64,000 nt of DNA from Verrucomicrobiota bacterium (GCA_023432225.1 JAEYUW010000043.1:1-64000); one strand, 5' to 3'; shown: positions 33,230-42,984, counted from the stretch's first letter. Notes: a model not told the origin generated them from the sequence alone. A program made the numbers and translations.

Positions 33230-33910
33230 ATGCGCATCGACGTCCTCACGCTCTTTCCCGCCATGCTCGACGGTTTCTTTTCCGAGAGCATGATCGGGCG
33301 TGCGCGCGAGGCGAAGTTGCTCGAAATAAACGTCCGTAACACACGCGATTGGGCGACTGACAAGCACAAGACCACCGACGACCGCCCCTTCGGCGGCGGG
33401 GCAGGCATGGTGATGAAGTGCGAACCAATCTTCGCCGCGATCGAAGAGCTGCAAACGCCCGGCTGTCGTCGCATCTACCTGACGCCCGACGGCGCACCAT
33501 TTACTTCGGCCCGCGCCGAGCAGCTCGCGAAAGAGCAACACCTTATCTTCCTCAGCGGACACTACGAAGGCGTGGACCAGCGCATCCGCGACACGCTCAT
33601 CGACGAGGAGATCAGCATCGGCGATTACGTGCTCACGAACGGCACGCTGGCGGCCGCCGTGGTGATCGATGCGCTCGCGCGTTTCATTCCCGGTGTGCTC
33701 GGTGAAGAAAAGTCGTTGACCACCGAAAGTTTCACCCGCAACTTGCTCGACTTTCCCAATTACACGCGTCCCGCCGTTTACCGCGGCATGTCCGTGCCCG
33801 AAGTGCTCCTCGAGGGGCATCACGGCAAGATCGAGAAGTGGCGGCACGCGCAGCAGTTGGAAAAAACCGCCAAGGTCCGACCCGATTTACTAAAGAAACA
33901 GCAGCCATGA
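33230..33910 (+). CDS. trmD: tRNA (guanine-N1)-methyltransferase
   Basis: This SPOUT-family enzyme methylates G37 in tRNAs to prevent frameshifting. It has 226 residues. It starts MRIDVLTLFPAMLDGF and holds TTDDRPFGGGAGMVMK. The knot region shows FLSGHYEGVDQRI and EISIGDYVLTNGTLAA, and the LDFPNYTRPAVYRG motif is near the end. ATG 33230 was chosen because the family begins there and upstream residues fall in the tandem repeat. Its stop overlaps the rplS start (ATGA). Confidence 0.95.
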   Translation: MRIDVLTLFPAMLDGFFSESMIGRAREAKLLEINVRNTRDWATDKHKTTDDRPFGGGAGMVMKCEPIFAAIEELQTPGCRRIYLTPDGAPFTSARAEQLAKEQHLIFLSGHYEGVDQRIRDTLIDEEISIGDYVLTNGTLAAAVVIDALARFIPGVLGEEKSLTTESFTRNLLDFPNYTRPAVYRGMSVPEVLLEGHHGKIEKWRHAQQLEKTAKVRPDLLKKQQP

Positions 33911-34275
33911 ATCCCATCGTCCAAGAACTCTCCGCCGCCCAGGTGAAGCACGCTAAGGCCCCCTTCAAGGTCGGCGACGGCGTCCGCGTCCACACGAAGG
34001 TGCGCGAAGGTGACAAAGAGCGCGTCCAGGTTTTCGCCGGCGTCGTGATCGCCCACAAGGGCAGCGGCATCAACGAGACGTTCACCGTCCGCCGCATCAG
34101 CTACGGCGAAGGCGTCGAGCGCGTGTTCCCGGTCAACTCGCCCAACGTCGAGAGGATCGAAGTCGAGCGCGACTCCGAGCCGGGCAAGGCCCGCCTCTAC
34201 TACCTCCGCGACCGCACGGGCAAGGCCGCCATGGCGGTGAAGGAAAAGCGTTTCGAAGAGGCCGCGAAGTCCTGA
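33907..34275 (+). CDS. rplS: 50S ribosomal protein bL19
   Basis: This 122-residue ribosomal protein sits at the 30S-50S interface. Typical stretches are PFKVGDGVRVHTKVREGDKE, FAGVVIAHKGSGINETFTVR and GEGVERVFPVNSPNVERIEV, ending in RDRTGKAAMAVKEKRF. It overlaps the end of trmD by 4 nt and shares its transcript. A strong terminator follows. Confidence 0.96.
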   Translation: MNPIVQELSAAQVKHAKAPFKVGDGVRVHTKVREGDKERVQVFAGVVIAHKGSGINETFTVRRISYGEGVERVFPVNSPNVERIEVERDSEPGKARLYYLRDRTGKAAMAVKEKRFEEAAKS

Positions 34276-34299
34276 GCCCCGCTTCAGTTTTTCTCCCCG

Positions 34300-34328
34300 A
34301 AAGCGAGCCGTGTATGGCTCGCTTTTTT
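34300..34328 (+). terminator. Intrinsic terminator of trmD-rplS
   Basis: AAAGCGAGCC at 34300-34309 pairs with GGCTCGCTTT starting at 34316, with a run of six T at its end. Confidence 0.9.
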
Positions 34329-34452
34329 GTTGGCTCCGAGGCGGTCTGGCCGGGCGCGCCGCACCATGCGGGAATTCTTCGATTTCGCGCGCAGGTGTCG
34401 TTCAACGGATGACATGATTTGGGCTTTGCAGGTGTGCTCGACGTCCGGCTAA

Positions 34453-34480
34453 GTCACCCGCAACTTTCGTCACCCGCAAC
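34453..34480. repeat. 12-bp direct repeat upstream of tkt
   Basis: GTCACCCGCAAC occurs at 34453-34464 and again at 34469-34480, 16 bp apart, ending 12 bp before the tkt ATG. It could be a binding site or a chance slippage product. Confidence 0.5.
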
Positions 34481-34492
34481 GATCCCCAATTC

Positions 34493-36487
34493 ATGAAGCT
34501 GAACACCGAAATCCTCGCTCAAGCCAGCGCTCAGGCCCGCGGCCTCGCCATCGATGCCGTTCACAAGTGCTCCTCCGGCCACCTCGGTCTGCCGCTCGGC
34601 GCCGCCGAGATCGGCGCGGTGCTCTACGGCCACGCGCTCGCGCACAACCCCGACGAGCCCCGCTGGCTTAATCGCGATCGCTTCGTCCTCTCCGCCGGTC
34701 ACGGCTCGATGTTCCTCTATTCGTGGCTTCATCTCAGTGGCTACGACCTCTCGCTCGACGAGGTTAAGAACTTCCGCGTCCTCCACAGCAAGACGCCCGG
34801 TCACCCCGAGTTTCACGAGACGCCGGGCGTCGAGTGCACCACCGGCCCGCTCGGTCAGGGCATCGGCAACGCCGTCGGTTTTGCGCTCTCCGGCAAGATG
34901 GCCGAGGCGCGCTTCAACACGCCCGAGCACACGATCTTCGACCACCACGTCATCTGCCTCGCCGGCGACGGCTGCATGCAGGAAGGCGTCGCGATGGAAG
35001 CCGTCGCTTTCGCCGGCCACCAAGGCCTCGACAACCTGATCCTCATTTACGACGCCAACGACGTCACGCTCGACGCCATGGCGGACCGGACCCAGAGCGA
35101 GAACACCGCGGCGCGCTTCAAGGCGATCGGCTGGGACGTCCAGACGCTCACCGACGGCCACGACCTCGCCGCGATTCTCAAGGCCATCAACAAGGCCAAG
35201 AAAACCAAGACCGGCCGCCCGCAGCTCATCATCGCCAAGACGGTCATCGGCAAAGGCATCCCCGAAGTCGCCGGCACCTCGAAGGGCCACGGCGAGGGTG
35301 GGGCGAAGTTCGCCGATGCCGCCCGCGCCGGTCTCGGCCTCCCGGCCGACCAGCACTTCTTTGTCAGCGAGCCGGTGCGCGAGTATTTCAAGGCGCACAA
35401 GAGCCGCCTGAAGCGCGCCTACAACAAGTGGCAGAAAACCTACGCCGCCTGGGCCGCCGCTAATCCCGAAAAGGCCGCCTTGCTCGAATCGCGCGGCGCC
35501 AAGATCAGCGCGGCGCACTTGATCGAGAACGTCATCCCGCACTTCCCGGCCGATGCCAAGCTCGCCACCCGCGCTGCGGGCAAGGACGTGCTTCAGCCCA
35601 TCGCCGCCGCGCATCCGCTGCTCGTCTCCGGTTCCGCCGACCTCTACGGCTCGACGCTCAACTACATCGCCGCCGACAAGGATTTCGATCGCACCAACCG
35701 CGCCGGTCGCAACATCCGCTACGGCATCCGCGAGCACGGCATGGCCGCGATCAACAACGGCATCGCCTACGACGGCATCTTCCAGACCTCGTGCGCGACG
35801 TTCCTCGTCTTCGCCGATTACTCGCGTCCGTCGATGCGCATCGCCGCGCTGGCCAAGCTCCCGGTCGTATACATTTATACCCACGACTCCATCGGTGTCG
35901 GTGAAGATGGCCCGACGCACCAGCCGGTGGAAACCGTTTCCGGTCTGCGCGTCATCCCGAATCTCGACGTCATCCGTCCCGCCGATCCCGAGGAAACCGC
36001 CGGCGCTTTCGCTGCGGCACTCGAGCGCACCGAAGGGCCCACGCTCCTCTCGCTCACCCGCCAGGCCGTGCCGATGCTCAACGACATCCCGGCCAGCGAG
36101 CGCCGCGCCGGCGTGCTCAAAGGCGGCTACGTCGCCGTGCAGGAAACCGCGCCGCTCACGCACATTCTCCTTTCCTGCGGCAGCGAGCTGCAGTGGGCGA
36201 TCGCCGCCGCGAAACAGCTCGGCGCCGGCACGCGCGTCGTGTCGATGCCGTCCTTCGCGCGCTTTGATGCGCAACCGCAGGAATACCGCGACGCCATCCT
36301 CCCGCCGTCGTGCCGCAAGCGCGTCGCGATCGAAGCGGGCGTTACGGCGCTCTGGCACAAGTATGTCGGCCTCGACGGCAAGGTCGTCGGCATCGACCGC
36401 TTCGGCCTCAGCGCACCCGGCAATATCGCGATGAAGGAACTCGGCATCACTACCGAGTCCGTCGTCGCGGCTGCGCAATCGCTCTAA
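34493..36487 (+). CDS. tkt: Transketolase
   Basis: This thiamine diphosphate enzyme of the pentose phosphate pathway has 664 residues. Family motifs are SSGHLGLPLGAAEIGAVLYG, TGPLGQGIGNAVG, the ThDP motif GDGCMQEGVAMEAVAFAGH, GIREHGMAAINNGIAY, HDSIGVGEDGPTHQPVE and a C-terminal IEAGVTALWHKY. The order of pyrophosphate, pyrimidine and C-terminal domains is normal. It is monocistronic, flanked by terminators on both sides. Confidence 0.96.
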   Translation: MKLNTEILAQASAQARGLAIDAVHKCSSGHLGLPLGAAEIGAVLYGHALAHNPDEPRWLNRDRFVLSAGHGSMFLYSWLHLSGYDLSLDEVKNFRVLHSKTPGHPEFHETPGVECTTGPLGQGIGNAVGFALSGKMAEARFNTPEHTIFDHHVICLAGDGCMQEGVAMEAVAFAGHQGLDNLILIYDANDVTLDAMADRTQSENTAARFKAIGWDVQTLTDGHDLAAILKAINKAKKTKTGRPQLIIAKTVIGKGIPEVAGTSKGHGEGGAKFADAARAGLGLPADQHFFVSEPVREYFKAHKSRLKRAYNKWQKTYAAWAAANPEKAALLESRGAKISAAHLIENVIPHFPADAKLATRAAGKDVLQPIAAAHPLLVSGSADLYGSTLNYIAADKDFDRTNRAGRNIRYGIREHGMAAINNGIAYDGIFQTSCATFLVFADYSRPSMRIAALAKLPVVYIYTHDSIGVGEDGPTHQPVETVSGLRVIPNLDVIRPADPEETAGAFAAALERTEGPTLLSLTRQAVPMLNDIPASERRAGVLKGGYVAVQETAPLTHILLSCGSELQWAIAAAKQLGAGTRVVSMPSFARFDAQPQEYRDAILPPSCRKRVAIEAGVTALWHKYVGLDGKVVGIDRFGLSAPGNIAMKELGITTESVVAAAQSL

Positions 36488-36527
36488 ACCCAGCCCAGGC
36501 GAGCTTCGCCGAAGTTGGCCATTCACG

Positions 36528-36554
36528 AGCCCGCACGAAAGTGCGGGCTTTTTT
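36528..36554 (+). terminator. Intrinsic terminator of tkt
   Basis: AGCCCGCAC at 36528-36536 pairs with GTGCGGGCT at 36541-36549 around a 4-nt loop, followed by TTTTTG. Confidence 0.9.
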
Positions 36555-36606
36555 GTGTCCGTTACCGGAGCAAACCCGGCTGCGCCGTTGGGGTTTTCCC
36601 TATGAC

Positions 36607-36663
36607 TTAGCCGTTCGCCTAAATTTCACAAAACTCCCCTTGCGAAAATCGTTAGGAGGCTAA
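36607..36663. promoter_or_regulatory. Two TTAG...CTAA palindromes, candidate MarR operators
   Basis: TTAGCCGTTCGCCTAA at 36607-36622 and TTAGGAGGCTAA at 36652-36663 both have TTAG/CTAA arms, with differing spacers. A TTGCGA at 36640 could be a -35, which would place the second site over the spacer and -10. They lie 25-80 bp before a MarR-family gene, a usual place for autoregulatory sites. Confidence 0.45.
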
Positions 36664-36688
36664 TCGTCAGCCCCCTTACTTTTTTGCC

Positions 36689-37264
36689 ATGCCTCATCTG
36701 ATGCTCAAGGACCTGCCCCGCTACGAATGCCTCCTCGAGGCGGCGCGGGAGTTTCCGGAGCTGGACCCGACCGCCGCCGAGGCTTACCTGCACCTGCTGC
36801 GCACGGCGGATGATGTGTTTGCCCTGTCGGAGCTTCGCCTGGCCGCGCAGGGAATTTCTCAAGGCCGCTTCGGCGTGCTGATGCTCCTGTGGCGCAGCTC
36901 CGAGCCGCGTAGCGGTGATATCCCGATCACCCAGCCGCCTTGTGGTCCTCGCACGCCGGCCGAACTCGCGGATGCTGCGGGCGTTACCCGGGCTACGATG
37001 ACCGGTCTCATCGATACGCTTGAGCGTGACGGTTACGTGGTTCGTGAGCCCGATCCCTCTGATCGTCGCATGTTGCTCGTCCGCCTCACGAGGAAGGCGG
37101 AGAATTTTCTGACACGTTTTCTGCCCGATCACTTTCGCGGCGCCAGCGAGGTGATGGGGGCGCTGACCGAGTCCGAACGAAAGACTCTCGTTCGTCTACT
37201 CGGTAAGATCCAACACCACGTTTCTTCGCTTCCGGCTCATGTGCCGGTCTCGAAGACGTCCTGA
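36689..37264 (+). CDS. MarR-family transcriptional regulator
   Basis: This 191-residue winged-helix regulator has the dimerisation helices LHLLRTADDVFALSELRLAAQGIS. Its DNA-binding part is ELADAAGVTRATMTGLIDTLERDGYVVREPDPSDRRMLLVRLT, a textbook MarR wing with DRR. The first 35 residues are an extension. It sits 34 bp before the RND adaptor gene, so it probably controls its own promoter and the efflux set. Ligand unknown. Confidence 0.9.
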   Translation: MPHLMLKDLPRYECLLEAAREFPELDPTAAEAYLHLLRTADDVFALSELRLAAQGISQGRFGVLMLLWRSSEPRSGDIPITQPPCGPRTPAELADAAGVTRATMTGLIDTLERDGYVVREPDPSDRRMLLVRLTRKAENFLTRFLPDHFRGASEVMGALTESERKTLVRLLGKIQHHVSSLPAHVPVSKTS

Positions 37265-37298
37265 ATCATTTTTTCCACGAACCTAACCACGACCTCCC

Positions 37299-38414
37299 AT
37301 GTTCAAGAAGTTTGCCATCGCTCTCTCCGGCTTCGCGGCCGTCGTCGCGCTGCTCGTCGTCGTCAAGGCGGCGCAGATCAAAGAAATGTCCTCGCAAGAC
37401 CACTCGCACCCGCCCGCGGCCGTCGCCACGGTCGAAGCGCAGGCCGTCCAGTGGCATCCGACTCTGAGCGCGATCGGCACGCTCGCGCCGGTCGAGGGCG
37501 TGACGATCAGCGCCGATGCTGACGGCACGATCGTGCGCATCGCCGCCGAGAGTGGCACGGCCGTCAAGGCCGGTGATCTGCTCGTCGAACTCGACACGTC
37601 CGTCGAGGAGGCGCAGCTCAAAGCCACTCAAGCCCGCGCCAGCCTCGCCCAGGTCAATCTCACGCGCGCCAAGGAACTCTGGGGCCAGCAAGCCACGTCG
37701 AAGTCCGAATACGACGCCGCCGAGGCCACCGCGCGCCAAGCGCAGGCTGATGTCGCCGCCCTCGAGGCTCAGATCGCCAAGAAGCACGTGCGCGCTCCGT
37801 TCGACGGCCGCGTCGGCATCCGCCTCGTGAACCTCGGCCAGTATATTTCGAAGGGCCGCGCGCTCCTGCCGCTGCAGAAACTCGATCCGATCTACGCCAA
37901 CTTCAACGTCCCGCAGCGCCAGTTCCCTGATCTCGCGATCGGTCAGACCGTGCGTGTCAGCATCGACGCCTTCGCGCAGCCGTTCGAAGGCAAGATCACG
38001 GCGATCAACTCCGAGGTCGATGCCGCGACGCGCAACATCAGCGTGCAGGCCACGCTCGCGAATCCCGACGAGAAGCTCCGCGCCGGCATGTTCGCCCGCG
38101 TCGAGGTCGAGCTGCCGCAGTCCAACAGCCTCGTTGTCGTGCCCGCCACGGCCATCTCCTACGCCTCCTACGGCAACTCCGTGTTCATCGTGGAAAAGCA
38201 GAAGGGCAAAGACGGGAAGGAATTCCTCGGCGTGCGCCAGCAGTTCGTGCAGCTCGGTGCCACCCGCGGCGATCTCATCGCCGTCACCGGCATCAAGGCC
38301 GGCGACCAGGTTGTTTCCACCGGTGTGTTCAAACTGCGCAACGGCATGCCCGTGCAGATCAACAACACCGTCCAGCCGACGAACGACGCGAACCCGAAGC
38401 CGGCCAACACCTGA
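37299..38414 (+). CDS. RND efflux periplasmic adaptor
   Basis: This 371-residue membrane fusion protein of the HlyD/AcrA family has an N-terminal membrane anchor (FAIALSGFAAVVALLVVV) and a split lipoyl domain (GVTISADADGTIVRIAAESGTAVKAG, then KKHVRAPFDGRVG). Between them is an alpha hairpin (ASLAQVNLTRAKELWGQQATSKSEYDAAEATARQAQADV). Beta-barrel and membrane-proximal parts end it. It bridges the permease to TolC. It is the second gene of the MarR-RND-TolC set; the context is CCC-ATG without Shine-Dalgarno. Confidence 0.92.
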   Translation: MFKKFAIALSGFAAVVALLVVVKAAQIKEMSSQDHSHPPAAVATVEAQAVQWHPTLSAIGTLAPVEGVTISADADGTIVRIAAESGTAVKAGDLLVELDTSVEEAQLKATQARASLAQVNLTRAKELWGQQATSKSEYDAAEATARQAQADVAALEAQIAKKHVRAPFDGRVGIRLVNLGQYISKGRALLPLQKLDPIYANFNVPQRQFPDLAIGQTVRVSIDAFAQPFEGKITAINSEVDAATRNISVQATLANPDEKLRAGMFARVEVELPQSNSLVVVPATAISYASYGNSVFIVEKQKGKDGKEFLGVRQQFVQLGATRGDLIAVTGIKAGDQVVSTGVFKLRNGMPVQINNTVQPTNDANPKPANT

Positions 38415-38475
38415 GCTGTTTTCCCGGAATTGAGTGCCGCGCGCGCCGCGGCGTCCACGCAACTCCTCCTCCCTC

Positions 38476-41400
38476 ATGCTCTCGAAAAGTTTCACCGACC
38501 TGTTCGTCCGCAAGCCCGTCATCGCGCTCGTGGTCAACATCGTCATCCTCGTTCTCGGCTTGGTGGCCTACTTCCAGCTGAACACCCGCCAATACCCGCG
38601 CAGCGACAGCGCGGTCGTCAACGTCACCACGGTCTATTTCGGCGCCAGCGCCGACACGGTCCGCGGCTACATCACCACGCAGCTCGAGCGCGTCATCGCT
38701 CAGGTCGACGGCATCAATTACATGGAGTCGACCTCCTCCGCCGGCGTCAGCACGATCAAGGTTTACCTGCGGCTCAACTACGACACGAACGCCGCGCTCG
38801 CGCAGATCAGCTCGAAGATCGAGCAGGTCCGCAACGAGCTGCCGCCCGAGTCCGAGTCTCCCACGGTCAGCGTGGAGACCGCCGACAACCAGTTCGCGTC
38901 GGTCTACATGAGCTTCTACTCGGACTCGCTCGATCAAAACCAGATCACCGACTACCTGAGCCGCATGGTGCAGCCGCGCCTCTCTGCGGTGAAAGGCGTG
39001 CAGAAGGCCGACATTCTCGGCGGCCGCGTTTTCGCGATGCGCATCTGGCTCAAGCCTGATGAGCTCGCCGCGCGCAACCTCAGCCCCGCACAAGTGCGCC
39101 AGGCGCTCGCCGCCAACAACGCGCTCGCGGCCGTCGGCTCGACCAAGGGCACCATGCTCTCCGTCTCGCTCGTCGCCAACACCGACCTCAAGAACGTCGA
39201 GGAATTCAAGCGCCTCGTCGTGGCCGAGCAGAACGGCTCCATCGTCCGCCTCGCCGACGTCGCCGACGTCGTGCTCGGCGCCGAGAACTACGACTCCGAA
39301 GTCCGCTTCGGCGGCAAGACCGCCACGTTCATGGGCATCTGGGTTCTCCCGACCGAGAGCACCGTGGAAGTCATCAAACGCGTCCGCGAAGCCATGCCCG
39401 AGATCGAGCGTGCGCTGCCGGCCGGCCTCAATGCTTCCATCGCCTACGACGCCACGAGATACATCGACGATGCGCTGAGCGAGATTCTCAAGACGCTGTC
39501 CGAGACGCTCGCGATCGTCGCCATCGTGATCTTCCTCTTCATGGGCTCGTTCCGCTCGGTGCTCATTCCGCTGGTGGCGATGCCGCTGTCGCTCATCGGT
39601 GCGCTATTTATCATGGTGGCACTGGGCTTCACGATCAACCTGCTGACGCTCCTCGCGATCGTGCTCGCGGTCGGCATCGTGGTCGACGACGCCATCGTCG
39701 TCGTCGAGAACATCGAGCGCCACATCCGCGAGGGCAAATCGCCCGTCGAATCCGCCATTCTCGGTGCCCGCGAGCTCGTTGGCCCCGTCATCTCGATGAC
39801 GATCACGCTCGCCGCGGTTTACGCGCCGATCGGTTTCCAAGGCGGCCTCACCGGCGCGCTCTTCCGCGAGTTCGCGTTCACGCTTGCCGGCGCGGTGATG
39901 GTATCGGGCTTCGTCGCCCTCACGCTCTCGCCGATGCTCAGCGCCTACCTGCTCCAAGGCCACGATGCCGAGGAGCGCGGCCTCACTGGCACGATCAACC
40001 ACCTCTTCGACCGCCTGCGCAATCGCTACGACAAGATCGTTGGCGCCAGCCTCGGCTGGGTGCCGGTGACGCTCACGATCGCCGTGCTGCTCACCGCACT
40101 GCTCCCCGTGTTTTTCATGTTCGCGCAGCGCGAACTCGCGCCGAAGGAGGACCAGGGTGTCGTGTTTTCGATTCTCCTGCCGTCGCCGACTTCGACCATC
40201 GACCACAACGTGATCTTCGCGAAAGAGGTCCAGAAGATGTTCGAAAGCGTCCCGGAGTATGCGCAGTCGTTTCAGATTACCGGCAACAATTTCGGCTTCG
40301 CCGGCATTCTCCTGAAGCCGTGGTCCGAGCGCCAGCGCAGCTCGCTCGCCATCGAGGCCGCTCTGCAAGGGCCCGCCGCCGCGATTCCCGGTATGAATGT
40401 CGTCATCACGACGCCGGATCCGCTGCCCTCGGGTGGCTCGCTGCCGATCGAGTTCGTCATCCGCTCGACCGCCGACCACAAGGAAATGCTCGAATACGCC
40501 AACCAACTCGTGCTCTACGCGAACACGGAGGCCAACGCGCCCAACGCCGCCCCGACGTTCTACTTCGCCGACTCCGATCTGAAGTTCGACCTCCCGCAGG
40601 TCGAGATCGTGATCGACAAGGACAAGGTCGCTGCGATGGGCCTCAGTCTCTCCGACGTCGCGCGCGATCTCGGCTCGATGCTCGGCGGCGGTTACGTCAA
40701 CCGCTTCGTCAACGACGGCCGCAGCTACCGCGTCATCCCGCAAGTCGAGCGCGGCCAGCGCCTGAACGCCGACCAGCTGCTCAACTACCACGTGCGTGGC
40801 CCGGCCGGTCAGCTCATCCCGCTGTCCACGATCGCGACGCTCGAGCACACCGTGCAGCCGCGCACGCTGAATCGCTTCCAGCAGCTCAACTCCGTCAAGA
40901 TCACCGGTGTCGGTCCCAGCATCGACACCGCGCTCAAGAAACTCGAGGCGAAGGCCCAGGAAATCCTGCCGCCCGGCTACTCGATCGATTACGGCGGCCA
41001 GTCCCGCCAGCTGCGCACCGAGGGCGAAGCGCTGTGGAAGGCCGCCGTGCTCGCGCTCGTGCTGATCTTCCTCGTGCTCGCGGCGCAGTTTAACAGCTTC
41101 CGCGACCCCTTCATCATTCTGCTCGGCTCCGTCCCGCTGGCGTTCTTCGGCGCGATGATTCCGATATTCCTCTGGCAGACGTCGCTGAACATCTACTCGC
41201 AGATCGGCCTCATCACGCTGGTCGGCCTGATCGCGAAGAACGGCATCCTCATCGTCGAGTTCGCGAACACGCTGCAGGAGGAGGGTATCGCCAAGGCCGA
41301 GGCCATCCGCCGTGCCGCCGCGACCCGTCTCCGCCCCGTGCTCATGACGTCCGCGGCGACCGTCTTCGGTCACTTGATGCTCATCTTCGTCAAGGGTCCC

Positions 41401-41583
41401 GGCGCCGCCTCGCGTAACTCCATCGGCTGGGTGCTCGTCGTTGGTATGGCCATCGGCACGGTTTTCACGCTGTTTGTCGTTCCCGCCTTCTATATGCTCA
41501 TCGCCAAAGACCACGCCAAGGCGCGCGCCCGCGCCGCCGCTCTGGACACACCAGAAGCTGGCGTTGCGGTTCCGGCCAAGTAA
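38476..41583 (+). CDS. RND efflux permease (HAE1 family)
   Basis: This 1035-residue inner-membrane proton-driven pump is of AcrB type. The first helix is KPVIALVVNIVILVLGLVAYFQL. TM4 has the proton-relay Asp pair in GIVVDDAIVVVENIERH. A repeated second half has ILLGSVPLAFFGAMIPIFL, GLITLVGLIAKNGILIVEFANTLQEEG and RLRPVLMTSAATVFGHLMLIF. Docking and porter loops are of full length. The start was set at ATG 38476, where the typical N-terminus begins. Substrates, probably hydrophobic toxic compounds, cannot be read from sequence. Confidence 0.94.
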   Translation: MLSKSFTDLFVRKPVIALVVNIVILVLGLVAYFQLNTRQYPRSDSAVVNVTTVYFGASADTVRGYITTQLERVIAQVDGINYMESTSSAGVSTIKVYLRLNYDTNAALAQISSKIEQVRNELPPESESPTVSVETADNQFASVYMSFYSDSLDQNQITDYLSRMVQPRLSAVKGVQKADILGGRVFAMRIWLKPDELAARNLSPAQVRQALAANNALAAVGSTKGTMLSVSLVANTDLKNVEEFKRLVVAEQNGSIVRLADVADVVLGAENYDSEVRFGGKTATFMGIWVLPTESTVEVIKRVREAMPEIERALPAGLNASIAYDATRYIDDALSEILKTLSETLAIVAIVIFLFMGSFRSVLIPLVAMPLSLIGALFIMVALGFTINLLTLLAIVLAVGIVVDDAIVVVENIERHIREGKSPVESAILGARELVGPVISMTITLAAVYAPIGFQGGLTGALFREFAFTLAGAVMVSGFVALTLSPMLSAYLLQGHDAEERGLTGTINHLFDRLRNRYDKIVGASLGWVPVTLTIAVLLTALLPVFFMFAQRELAPKEDQGVVFSILLPSPTSTIDHNVIFAKEVQKMFESVPEYAQSFQITGNNFGFAGILLKPWSERQRSSLAIEAALQGPAAAIPGMNVVITTPDPLPSGGSLPIEFVIRSTADHKEMLEYANQLVLYANTEANAPNAAPTFYFADSDLKFDLPQVEIVIDKDKVAAMGLSLSDVARDLGSMLGGGYVNRFVNDGRSYRVIPQVERGQRLNADQLLNYHVRGPAGQLIPLSTIATLEHTVQPRTLNRFQQLNSVKITGVGPSIDTALKKLEAKAQEILPPGYSIDYGGQSRQLRTEGEALWKAAVLALVLIFLVLAAQFNSFRDPFIILLGSVPLAFFGAMIPIFLWQTSLNIYSQIGLITLVGLIAKNGILIVEFANTLQEEGIAKAEAIRRAAATRLRPVLMTSAATVFGHLMLIFVKGPGAASRNSIGWVLVVGMAIGTVFTLFVVPAFYMLIAKDHAKARARAAALDTPEAGVAVPAK

Positions 41584-41597
41584 GCTCCTCCATTCCC

Positions 41598-42962
41598 ATG
41601 AAACTGGTTCCGTCCTCCCTCGTCGCTCTCGCCACCTTGGCGCTCGCGCAGCCGCTCCTCGCGGACATGCCGGCGACACCCTTCCAATCCGACGGCAAAG
41701 CCGATCCGGGTTACATGGTGCCCGACGAGCTTTCGCTCAACTACGCGCTCTCCTTCGCGCTGGATAACAACTTCGCCATCCGCCAGGCGAAGGAGCGCAT
41801 CCGGCAACAGGAAGGCATCGTGCTCGAGGTCCGCGCGCAGCAGATCCCGAACGTGATCAGCAGCGCCGGCTACTCCGGCTATGCGCAGCAGATCTCGTCG
41901 ACCGGCGATGACCGCTCCTGGTCCATCAATATCACCGCGCGTCAGGTGCTCTTCGCCGGCGGCGGTATCTCCGCGGCCGTGAAAGCCCAGCGCCTCACGC
42001 TCGATGCCGCCGTGCTGCAACTGCAGTCGGTGATCGACGCCGCGCTGCTCGACGTCCGCACGCGCTTCTACAACGTCCTCGTCACCCGCGAGCGCATCAA
42101 GGTGCAGGAGCAGAACGTCGAACTCCTCCGCCGCCAGCTGCAGGACGTGAAGAACCGCTTCGAAGCCGGCACCGTTTCCAACTTCGAAGTGCTCCGCGCC
42201 GAAGTCGCCGTGGCCAACGCCCAGCCCGCGCTCATCAGCGCGCGCAACAACTTTCGCCTCGCGATCGACGACCTGCGCCAGTCGCTCGGCTTCGTGACCA
42301 CCGATGCCGCGAACATCGCGAGAACGCCGGAATTCAGCGGCAAGCTGGAGTTCACTCCGGTCAGCTACGAACTCGCCTCCGCTCTCGCGACCGCCAAAGA
42401 GCGTCGCCCGGACCTCCAACGCTTGAAGAAGCTCGAGGAGGTCGCCGAGCAAATCGTCACCGTCCGGCGCTCCAACTATTATCCGGACCTCTCGCTCTAC
42501 GCCGCCTACGATTGGCGCAAACGCCCGGGCTACTCCGACTTCGCCGCTTCGCGTGACGGCGTCACGGTCGGCGTGCAATCGTCGTGGGATATCTTCGATG
42601 GTCGCGCGACGCGCGGTCGCGTCGTCCAGGCCGAGTCCGCCCTCGAACAAGCGCGCCTTGCCCTCAGCGAGGCTGAGCTCTCGGTCTCGGTCGATGTGCG
42701 CCGCTCACTGTCGTCGCTGCAAGAAGCCACCGAGCTCGCCGAGGCCTCGAAGAAAGTCGTCGAACAGGCCGAGGAAGCGGTCCGCCTCGCGGACGCCCGC
42801 TACGCGGCCGGCACGGCGACGCAGCTCGACGTCCTCACCGCGCGCAACGACCTCACGACCGCGCGCCTCAACCAGCTTCAGGCCTTCTACAGCTTTAACG
42901 TCGCCTCGGCCAACGTTCGCCGCGCGATGGGTCTGCCCGACGAACTCGTCGCCGGCCGCTGA
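41598..42962 (+). CDS. TolC-family outer-membrane efflux protein
   Basis: This 454-residue protein has a signal peptide (SSLVALATLALAQPLLA). Two halves, each with long coiled helices, are typical of TolC: NYALSFALDNNFAIRQAKERIRQQEG and KNRFEAGTVSNFEVLRAEVAVANAQPALI in the first, LSLYAAYDWRKRPG and DARYAAGTATQLDVLTARNDLTTARLNQLQAFY in the second. It supplies the outer-membrane channel for the upstream RND pair. It ends the operon, with a terminator after it. Confidence 0.93.
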   Translation: MKLVPSSLVALATLALAQPLLADMPATPFQSDGKADPGYMVPDELSLNYALSFALDNNFAIRQAKERIRQQEGIVLEVRAQQIPNVISSAGYSGYAQQISSTGDDRSWSINITARQVLFAGGGISAAVKAQRLTLDAAVLQLQSVIDAALLDVRTRFYNVLVTRERIKVQEQNVELLRRQLQDVKNRFEAGTVSNFEVLRAEVAVANAQPALISARNNFRLAIDDLRQSLGFVTTDAANIARTPEFSGKLEFTPVSYELASALATAKERRPDLQRLKKLEEVAEQIVTVRRSNYYPDLSLYAAYDWRKRPGYSDFAASRDGVTVGVQSSWDIFDGRATRGRVVQAESALEQARLALSEAELSVSVDVRRSLSSLQEATELAEASKKVVEQAEEAVRLADARYAAGTATQLDVLTARNDLTTARLNQLQAFYSFNVASANVRRAMGLPDELVAGR

Positions 42963-42984
42963 GTCTGAAAAAAGTTTCGTCCTC

